This document shows, piece after piece, positions 13,147-19,026 of a stretch of DNA of 19,026 nt. The notes beneath the pieces were generated by a model. That model did not search any database and was not told the origin of the DNA. It saw only the letters and a list, made by a program, of their open reading frames with translations. The stretch is taken from NCBI GenBank assembly GCA_014238825.1, contig JABAAI010000009.1:1-19026 (forward strand). The letters are read 5' to 3'. Position 1 is the first letter of the stretch. Every line of letters begins with the position of its first letter. This DNA comes from Leptospirales bacterium. GTDB taxonomy: Bacteria > Spirochaetota > Leptospiria > Leptospirales > Leptonemataceae. Position numbers and translations under genes: made by a program.

Positions 13147-15333
13147 ATGATAACACCAAAAAATATAAAAAAGTCCCCAAAAGCGCCTTCTTCCAAACCT
13201 CATTCATCCAGAAATACGGCATCCTCTAGTAAAACTAGAATTGTCATTAAAAATAAAGTTTCCCAAAAACGAGATATATCAGAACACTTTGGTGTTTCAA
13301 AAAGTGGTTCTAGAACGAATTCAAGCAAAATTCATTCTGGCATTAACAGAAAGTCTTCTAAGAATTCCTATCTAACAAATAATACTAAAATCCAAAACAA
13401 TTCTAGTAATCTGATTATGCAAACCGCACCTCCGACTGCAGCACAAGCTCGAGAGCGAACAATGCGTACAAGTGGTCATAGTCGAAAAGATAGAAACCAG
13501 TTAAAAGATAGCTTAAGCCAAGATAGCGTAAATGATGAATTAGAGACTAACGAAAGCAACGCTTCACTTGCCCCCAAGCAATCAGCAATACCTTCAAAAA
13601 TTGAGATTATGGAAAGCATTCAGATCGGAAATTTGGCTAAGAAAATGAATCTCCGACCCAATGAGATTATAGGTCGCCTCATGCGTATGGGCGAAATGGT
13701 AACCATTAATAAGAGTATTGATGCAGAAACAGTAACTCTCTTAGCTGCAGATTACAATTGCGAAGTGAAGGTAGTTTCTCTCTATGATGATACCCTAATC
13801 AAAGAGGAAAATCGTCTGGTAGAAGAAGAAATAGAGCGTCCTCCAATCGTTACAATTATGGGTCATGTAGATCACGGTAAAACTATGCTTTTAGATACAA
13901 TTCGTACTTCTAAGGTTATCGATACAGAAGCGGGCGCCATCACCCAGCATATTGGAGCCTATCAAGTCGACACAAACGGTAATAAAATAACTTTCCTCGA
14001 TACTCCCGGTCATGAAGCGTTCTCTGCTATGCGAGTTCGTGGTGCTTCTGTGACTGATATTGTTATCTTGGTTGTAGCTGCTGATGATGGTGTAAAGCAA
14101 CAGACAATTGAGGCTATTGCCCATGCCAGAGAAGCCAAGGTGCCAATTATTGTAGCTGTCAATAAAATTGATTTACCTGATGCTAATTTAGAAAATGTAA
14201 AGAAGGCACTCAGCGAGCATGGTTTAGCAGCAGAAGACTGGGGAGGCGATACAGTTTACTGCCCTATTTCAGCCAAAGAAAATAAAGGGATAGATGAGTT
14301 ACTAAAAGCAATCTTACTACAAGCAGAAATGCTGAATTTGAAAGCCAACCCAAAAATGCGGGCAACCGGCTATGTACTGGAAGCCAATGTTGACCTCGGG
14401 AAAGGATCAATGGCGACTATCTTACTCAATAATGGTACCCTCAATGAAGGCGATATTTTTGTAGTTGGCTCCTGCTCCGGTCGCATTAGAGCTATTTACA
14501 ATGATATTGGAAAATCTATAAAAACAGCACTACCATCAACACCTGTAAAAATTACTGGTATCGATAGTATTCCAGAAACTGGCGATCCATTTCAAGTAGT
14601 AGAAAATGAGAAGTATGGACGAGAAGTAGCAAGCAAGCGACAACATTACAAGCAAATTAATTCTGTTACTGAAGCCGGCCAACCCAGCTTAGATGATTTG
14701 GGATCATGGGTAAAAACTCATAAAGAGCTAAAGGTGATTATTAAGACTGATGTACAAGGAACTGTCGAAGCCATTCAAGATGGCATCCAAAGACTCTCTA
14801 CAAAAGACGTAAAGGTAAGGGTAGTACACGGTGCGACGGGAGCAATTTCAGAATCCGATGTAAATCTGGGCTTGGCATCTCACTCTATAATAATTGGTTT
14901 TCAAGTCAGAGCAACACAGCGAGTTAGTGATTTAGCTGAGCGATCTGGGGTAGATATAAAGTACTACAATGTTATTTATAATATAATAGACGATATTAAA
15001 CAATCGATGGAGGGTCTCCTAGAACCAGAAAGGATTGAGGAGATTACTGGTACTCTTGAGGTACGTCAAGTTTTCAAAATATCTAAATTTGGTAACATTG
15101 CAGGTTGCATGGTGATTTCTGGAAATATTAATCGCAATAATACTATGCGAGTAATTCGTGATGGAATTGTTATTTATACTGGTAACATTAAAAGTTTACG
15201 TAGACTAAAAGAAGACGTAACTGAAGTAAAGGAAGGCTTTGAATGTGGTATTGCCTTTGAAAATTTCAACGACCTAAAAGAAAAAGATCAATTAGAAAAT
15301 TTTCATATAAAAGAAGTCGCCCGCAAACTTTAA
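13147..15333 (+). CDS. infB: Translation initiation factor IF-2
   Basis: GTPase that delivers initiator tRNA and promotes subunit joining. It has 728 residues. A low-complexity Ser/Lys/Asn-rich N-terminus (about 1-145) is followed by an IF2 N domain (about 153-205, IQIGNLAKKMNLRPNEIIGRLMRMG). The G domain has G1 GHVDHGKT (239-246), G3 DTPGHE (285-290), G4 NKID (339-342) and SAKE. Domains II to IV follow and end in the initiator-tRNA-binding C2 region (EVRQVFKISKFGNIAGCMV). The start at 13147 is supported by TTAGAGGA about ten bases upstream. Domains G to C2 are normal length; only the disordered N-terminus is short. It lies 125 bases after nusA, with no ylxR-like gene between them, and is probably in the same operon. 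Confidence 0.97.
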   Translation: MITPKNIKKSPKAPSSKPHSSRNTASSSKTRIVIKNKVSQKRDISEHFGVSKSGSRTNSSKIHSGINRKSSKNSYLTNNTKIQNNSSNLIMQTAPPTAAQARERTMRTSGHSRKDRNQLKDSLSQDSVNDELETNESNASLAPKQSAIPSKIEIMESIQIGNLAKKMNLRPNEIIGRLMRMGEMVTINKSIDAETVTLLAADYNCEVKVVSLYDDTLIKEENRLVEEEIERPPIVTIMGHVDHGKTMLLDTIRTSKVIDTEAGAITQHIGAYQVDTNGNKITFLDTPGHEAFSAMRVRGASVTDIVILVVAADDGVKQQTIEAIAHAREAKVPIIVAVNKIDLPDANLENVKKALSEHGLAAEDWGGDTVYCPISAKENKGIDELLKAILLQAEMLNLKANPKMRATGYVLEANVDLGKGSMATILLNNGTLNEGDIFVVGSCSGRIRAIYNDIGKSIKTALPSTPVKITGIDSIPETGDPFQVVENEKYGREVASKRQHYKQINSVTEAGQPSLDDLGSWVKTHKELKVIIKTDVQGTVEAIQDGIQRLSTKDVKVRVVHGATGAISESDVNLGLASHSIIIGFQVRATQRVSDLAERSGVDIKYYNVIYNIIDDIKQSMEGLLEPERIEEITGTLEVRQVFKISKFGNIAGCMVISGNINRNNTMRVIRDGIVIYTGNIKSLRRLKEDVTEVKEGFECGIAFENFNDLKEKDQLENFHIKEVARKL

Positions 15334-15405
15334 AATTATTACGTGCTTAAACAAACGCTCTATAGTTCTAGGGTACTACCAAAGCAAGCCTAACATATAT
15401 AACTT

Positions 15406-15783
15406 ATGAATCCAATTCGTAAAAAAAAACTAGAGACTTCAATTTTACGTGAATTAGCACAGCTTATCATCCGCCAACAAAATAAAGATGATCGCATAGA
15501 GTTCGTCACGGTACAAGCAATAGAACTTAGAAAAGACTTTAGCTCTGCCAAGGTACATCTATCTTTTTTTGGCACAGAGGATAGTAAGCATCAATGCTAT
15601 AAAGCAATCCTAGCCAATTTGAATTATTTTCAATCAACAATTGGTCGCAATCTTAGATTGCGTTATACTCCTCGCCTAACACTATGTATTGTTGAAAATC
15701 TTGACATTCTTAATGATAATGAGAACATTAATAAGCTTAATGATCTTCAAAATCTTCATGACAATAAAAAACAAAAGTTATAA
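15406..15783 (+). CDS. rbfA: Ribosome-binding factor A
   Basis: KH-like protein that binds the 30S subunit and assists late 16S rRNA 5'-end maturation. It has 125 residues, usual for RbfA. Seen: the N-terminal helix RKKKLETSILRELAQLIIR, the strand/helix block FVTVQAIELRKDFSSAKVHLSFFG (about 29-52), and the second helix followed by IGRNLRLRYTPRLTLCIVEN (about 80-100), equivalent to the LR...PEL.F region. The Asn/Asp/Lys-rich tail after residue 105 is unconserved. It lies 72 bases after infB and eight bases before truB, the normal order. No strong Shine-Dalgarno precedes the ATG. Confidence 0.9.
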   Translation: MNPIRKKKLETSILRELAQLIIRQQNKDDRIEFVTVQAIELRKDFSSAKVHLSFFGTEDSKHQCYKAILANLNYFQSTIGRNLRLRYTPRLTLCIVENLDILNDNENINKLNDLQNLHDNKKQKL

Positions 15784-15791
15784 CCCTAGTC

Positions 15792-16730
15792 GTGCCTAGT
15801 CCTAATCAAAAACAAAAAGAAGCTTTTATTCCAGCTCTTTGTGGAGCAGTACTAACAAATAAACCACCTTCAATGTCTTCGACTGTTCCTGTAAGTATTT
15901 TACGACGTCAGTTGAAAATAAAGAAAATAGGTCACACAGGTATCTTAGATCGAGCTGCTAGCGGATTAATGATTTTATTAGTGGGTCGAGCCACTGGCTT
16001 ATCTCAATTCTTTTTAGAAGCAGAAAAAAGTTATGAAGCTGATTTTTATTTTGGGAAGTCCACTGATACACATGACAGAGAGGGACAGGTTACATCAGAA
16101 ATCAGTATAGAAAAAGCAATAAGATTCCTCAAAAAGAATAAAACTAAGGCCATAGAAAATATTGAGGATTGGGTAAATTTAAATGAACAATATCCACCAG
16201 TATATTCTGCTTTAAAGCATCACGGCAAACGTTTCTCAGATTATGCCCGAAGTGGTGAAATTATCCAACCTGCCCCTCGAGCTATGAAAATTTATGAAAG
16301 TAATATTGTAGAGTATGTAGCAGAACAAAGTTGTATAAAAGTATTTTTGAGAGTTAGTGGCGGCACTTATGTTAGATCATTAGCTAGAGATTTAGGAGAA
16401 AGCTTAGGGGTCCCTGTTCACTTGGGGGCACTATCTCGCACAAGTGTTGGACCCCATAAACTTGATAGCAATTCTTGGCAGGCTGATGATACTAATGCAA
16501 GTTTAATCTCAGTGCAAAAATTACTTCCTTCGTGGCCCTGCCTATCAATTAATTCAGCAGAACTTAAAGCAAAAATTATGCGTGGGGCCTTCGTGCCTCT
16601 CAAATTACTAAGAGGAGAAATACCAAAACAACTTTACCAAAATTTTTTTATAGAAGACAAAGAACACAAGGTCTTAGCTTGGGCTGTACGTACAAGTGAT
16701 GGCTATCACTATCGAAGAGTGTTAGTCTAG
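15792..16730 (+). CDS. truB: tRNA pseudouridine(55) synthase TruB
   Basis: Isomerises U55 to pseudouridine in the T-loop of tRNAs. The start is taken as GTG 15792, because the first in-frame ATG lies inside the conserved N-terminal motif. The product is 312 residues. Motif I reads LTNKPPSMSS (21-30) where KPxGxTS is usual. The catalytic motif reads GHTGILDRAASGLM (47-60) with the essential aspartate D53 kept, but Thr and Pro of the usual G-T-L-D-P are replaced by Ile and Arg. Later motifs are normal: YPPVYSALKHHGKRFSDYAR, VSGGTYVRSLARDLGE, HLGALSRTSVG. The C-terminal 60 residues form a short PUA-like tail. Family is secure; the substitutions may be lineage-specific. Confidence 0.93.
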   Translation: MPSPNQKQKEAFIPALCGAVLTNKPPSMSSTVPVSILRRQLKIKKIGHTGILDRAASGLMILLVGRATGLSQFFLEAEKSYEADFYFGKSTDTHDREGQVTSEISIEKAIRFLKKNKTKAIENIEDWVNLNEQYPPVYSALKHHGKRFSDYARSGEIIQPAPRAMKIYESNIVEYVAEQSCIKVFLRVSGGTYVRSLARDLGESLGVPVHLGALSRTSVGPHKLDSNSWQADDTNASLISVQKLLPSWPCLSINSAELKAKIMRGAFVPLKLLRGEIPKQLYQNFFIEDKEHKVLAWAVRTSDGYHYRRVLV

Positions 16731-16743
16731 TTAGTATTAAAGA

Positions 16744-16763
16744 TAGAGCCTAACACTGCTCTA
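16744..16763 (-). terminator. Possible terminator hairpin between truB and the small membrane-protein gene
   Basis: TAGAGC (16744-16749) and GCTCTA (16758-16763) form a 6-bp stem around an 8-base loop, followed on the minus strand by TCTTTAAT. The loop sequence CTAACACT is also an exact complement of AGTGTTAG at 16718-16725, so an alternative pairing exists. The U-tract is short and the call is weak. Confidence 0.3.
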
Positions 16764-16770
16764 CTCCAGA

Positions 16771-17007
16771 CTAGGCGAGCAGGATAAAAATACTAATCAC
16801 AAAGGCTAGAATAAAACGCAAGTGAGGCTTTTGTATCTTACTAAAGAGTAGCCACATAAAAAAGCGAATTGAGAGATAAAGGATACCAATACCTAGCAAA
16901 GTAAATATTAATGTTTCAAAATGCTTACTCCCTCTTTGGATTAGAAAACAATTATTCAAATAAAAAAGAGCAAGAACTAGGCTTAGTTTTTTTAATATTG
17001 AAGACAT
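16771..17007 (-). CDS. Small three-helix membrane protein downstream of uvrB
   Basis: Family not recognised. The 78 residues have three hydrophobic segments (about 7-23, 32-55 and 61-77) separated by short basic turns (RGSKH, SKIQKPHLR). This predicts a small integral inner-membrane protein. C20 in YLNNC follows the first hydrophobic stretch, but Asn at the position before Cys makes lipidation unlikely. It begins 18 bases after the uvrB stop, with a purine-rich AAGAAGAAAAAGAGG immediately before the ATG that can serve as ribosome-binding site, so cotranscription with uvrB is likely. Nothing in it suggests a DNA-repair role. Confidence 0.6.
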   Translation of the reverse strand: MSSILKKLSLVLALFYLNNCFLIQRGSKHFETLIFTLLGIGILYLSIRFFMWLLFSKIQKPHLRFILAFVISIFILLA

Positions 17008-17025
17008 CCTCTTTTTCTTCTTAGC

Positions 17026-19026
17026 TCACTTGTTTTTCTTCGCACTATTTAGATAGACTAGCTTGCCCTTAGCTCTTGGTGGCGCATTATTTCCTATTAT
17101 TAATGCTTCCCTTTTATCACGAATCATTGCTGCCAATTCAAAATCTAAATCAGTAGCAGCCTGCAACATAGCTTTCTTTAGTAAGTCTAATTTGTCTTTT
17201 TTGGATGCTGATTGTGGTATATAAACCTTATCTTTCAATTCTTGCAAAGCATCTTCTGCCTTAGAATTATCAATATCACGATTTATAAAATCTTTAACTT
17301 CCTTAGAAATTGTTTGAGGATTTATATTATGCTTTTTATTATGTGCTAACTGTAACTTACGCCGTCGATCTGTTTCCGTGATAGCATTTTGCATAGATTG
17401 GGTTATCTTATCAGCATAAAAAAGAGCAAAGCTATTGACATTGCGAGCTGCCCGACCAACAGTCTGAATCAAGGATCGTGCATTACGCAAGAAGCCTTCC
17501 TTATCAGCATCCAAAATCACGACAAGAGAAACCTCTGGCAAATCCAGTCCCTCCCGTAATAAGTTTACCCCGACCAGAACATCATAAGTCCCTACGCGTA
17601 GATCTCGTATTATTTCTAGTCTATCAATTGTTTGGATTTCAGAATGGAGATAAGCAACCTTGACATCAATTTCTCCCAAGTAATCAGCTAGATCTTCGGC
17701 CATTTTTTTTGTGAGCGTTGTAATCAAAGTCCGCTCATCTGCCATTGTACGTTTTTTTATTTCCCGAAGAATGTCTTCTATTTGGTTCTTTGTGGGACGC
17801 ACTTCTATGATAGGATCCACAAGGCCAGTTGGTCTAATTATCTGCTCTACAATATCTTGAGACTGCTCTATTTCATAATCACCTGGTGTTGCTGAAATAT
17901 AAATCACCCGCGATGCCATCTTTTCAAACTCTTTAAAGTTGAGTGGTCTATTATCCAATGCCGATGGTAACCTAAAACCATGTTCTACAAGCGTCATCTT
18001 ACGAGATCTATCACCCTCGTACATACCACGAATTTGAGGAACAGAAGCATGACTCTCATCAATAATAACAAGAAATTCGTCATTAAAATAATCTAAAAGA
18101 CAGGCTGGTGGTTCTCCCTCAGAACGCCCTGTCAAGTGTCGAGAGTAATTTTCAATCCCATTGCAGTATCCCATCTCCTCAAGCATCTCAATATCATAGC
18201 GCGTCCTCATCGCAATTCGCTCCGCTTCTAGTGGCTTCTTTTTAGTTTCAAAATAATTAATCCTAGCGGCAAGTTCTGCTTTAATATTTAAAATAGCTTC
18301 TTTAAGGCGTGGTGGTGATGTAATAAAATGACGAGCAGGATAAATAGCAATTCGATCCATTACTTGCAATATCTTAGCACTAACGGGATGAATTAAAGAG
18401 ATCCTATCGATTTGATCACCAAACCACTCAATGCGTATCCCCTCTTCTCTATAGCCAGGGAAAACTTCTAAGGTATCTCCTCTAACGCGAAAAGTCCCTT
18501 GGGAGATTTCGATATCATTACGTTGGTATTGAATATGTAGCAAATGTCGTATTAAATCATTACGTTCTAATTCAATCCCTTTATCTAATATGATCAAACT
18601 TTGCCGGTATTCCTCAGGTGAACCTAGGCCATAGATACAAGAAATAGAAGCTATAATTACAACATCATTACGCTCTAGAAGGGCTGATGTTGTGCGTAAA
18701 CGTAAACGCTCTATTTCCTCATTAACAGAGGCATCCTTTGCGATAAAGGTATCACTTGTAGGTACGTATGCTTCTGGTTGATAATAATTATAATAAGAAA
18801 CAAAATATTCCACGGCATTGTGAGGAAAAAAATCTCTAAACTCACGGTACAGCTGAGCTGCTAATGTCTTGTTGTGAGTTAGCACTAAGGTTGGCCGATG
18901 AACTCTCGCAAGAAAAGATGCCATCGTATAAGTCTTACCTGAGCCAGTCACTCCCAATAAGCACATTTTCTGAGAGCCTTTGTTATAAGCTTCAACTAAG
19001 TTTTGAATTGCCTGAGCTTGATCACC
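17026..19026 (-). CDS. uvrB: Excinuclease ABC subunit B, 5'-truncated by the window edge
   Basis: Helicase-like damage-recognition subunit of UvrABC nucleotide excision repair. The frame is open to the window edge: reading in from 19026 it gives GDQAQAIQNLVEAYNKGSQK, then MCLLGVTGSGKT. The ATG at 18966 is therefore internal, and only about 10-15 N-terminal residues are missing. In the 666 residues present I see Walker A GVTGSGKT, the beta-hairpin YFVSYYNYYQPEAYVP, the DEAD-like box VIIDESHAS, helicase motifs VNLLREGLDLPE and QTVGRAARN, and a C-terminal UVR domain (LDFELAAMIRDKREAL) that contacts UvrA/UvrC. Length and motifs are normal. A small membrane-protein gene follows 18 bases downstream. 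Confidence 0.97.
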   Translation of the reverse strand, partial: GDQAQAIQNLVEAYNKGSQKMCLLGVTGSGKTYTMASFLARVHRPTLVLTHNKTLAAQLYREFRDFFPHNAVEYFVSYYNYYQPEAYVPTSDTFIAKDASVNEEIERLRLRTTSALLERNDVVIIASISCIYGLGSPEEYRQSLIILDKGIELERNDLIRHLLHIQYQRNDIEISQGTFRVRGDTLEVFPGYREEGIRIEWFGDQIDRISLIHPVSAKILQVMDRIAIYPARHFITSPPRLKEAILNIKAELAARINYFETKKKPLEAERIAMRTRYDIEMLEEMGYCNGIENYSRHLTGRSEGEPPACLLDYFNDEFLVIIDESHASVPQIRGMYEGDRSRKMTLVEHGFRLPSALDNRPLNFKEFEKMASRVIYISATPGDYEIEQSQDIVEQIIRPTGLVDPIIEVRPTKNQIEDILREIKKRTMADERTLITTLTKKMAEDLADYLGEIDVKVAYLHSEIQTIDRLEIIRDLRVGTYDVLVGVNLLREGLDLPEVSLVVILDADKEGFLRNARSLIQTVGRAARNVNSFALFYADKITQSMQNAITETDRRRKLQLAHNKKHNINPQTISKEVKDFINRDIDNSKAEDALQELKDKVYIPQSASKKDKLDLLKKAMLQAATDLDFELAAMIRDKREALIIGNNAPPRAKGKLVYLNSAKKNK

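Noticed and set aside
12992..13222. 76-codon minus-strand frame across the nusA-infB junction
   Set aside because: It is antisense to two secure genes and is a composition effect of A/T-rich sequence.
16948..16966. Small membrane protein near uvrB as a lipoprotein (YLNNC)
   Set aside because: Asn directly before the Cys does not fit even a permissive spirochaetal lipobox, and two further membrane helices follow.

Overview
The window is an AT-rich, gene-dense chromosomal segment from a diderm (Gram-negative-type) bacterium. Signs of an outer membrane are a predicted outer-membrane beta-barrel with a C-terminal Phe, at least one clear lipoprotein and a periplasmic-type lipoprotein cyclophilin. 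A DUF4416 protein, permissive lipoboxes and an ArgRS reading NVVS where HIGH is expected make a spirochaete (Leptospirales-like) or another deep diderm lineage my best guess. That placement is inference only. I see no tRNA, rRNA, CRISPR array, insertion sequence, integrase or phage gene.

Layout. 1-2884 (+): the 3' part of argS, then rpmI and rplT (without infC in front), then pth. 2966-7128 (-): a collinear unit of an outer-membrane barrel protein, a secreted protein with DxDxDG-type calcium-loop motifs, and NAD+-dependent DNA ligase ligA. It has a good promoter candidate at 7191-7219 and an 18-bp perfect palindrome in the leader. 7308-7832 (+): DUF4416 protein. 7929-8546 (-): lipoprotein cyclophilin with a near-consensus promoter. 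8568-9776: a low-density, repeat-rich stretch. It holds a frameshifted lipoprotein leader, a small basic lipoprotein gene containing a 16-base poly(A) tract, and two different arrays of 13-bp tandem repeats. 9777-10862 (+): an unrecognised helical cytoplasmic protein. 10871-11545 (-): a Yip1-like membrane protein. 11660-16730 (+): the translation/transcription cluster nusA-infB-rbfA-truB (rimP is not directly upstream). 16771-19026 (-): the 5'-truncated uvrB, followed by a small membrane protein.

Most genes are housekeeping: tRNA charging and recycling (argS, pth), ribosomal proteins, ribosome and tRNA maturation (rbfA, truB), initiation (infB), transcription elongation (nusA) and DNA repair (ligA, uvrB). 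I found no convincing new multi-gene system. The most unusual signal is a set of short tandem duplications with unit length 12 or 13 bp. They sit at gene ends, in a ligA loop and around the small lipoprotein gene, whose poly(A) tract makes it a candidate phase-variable surface gene.
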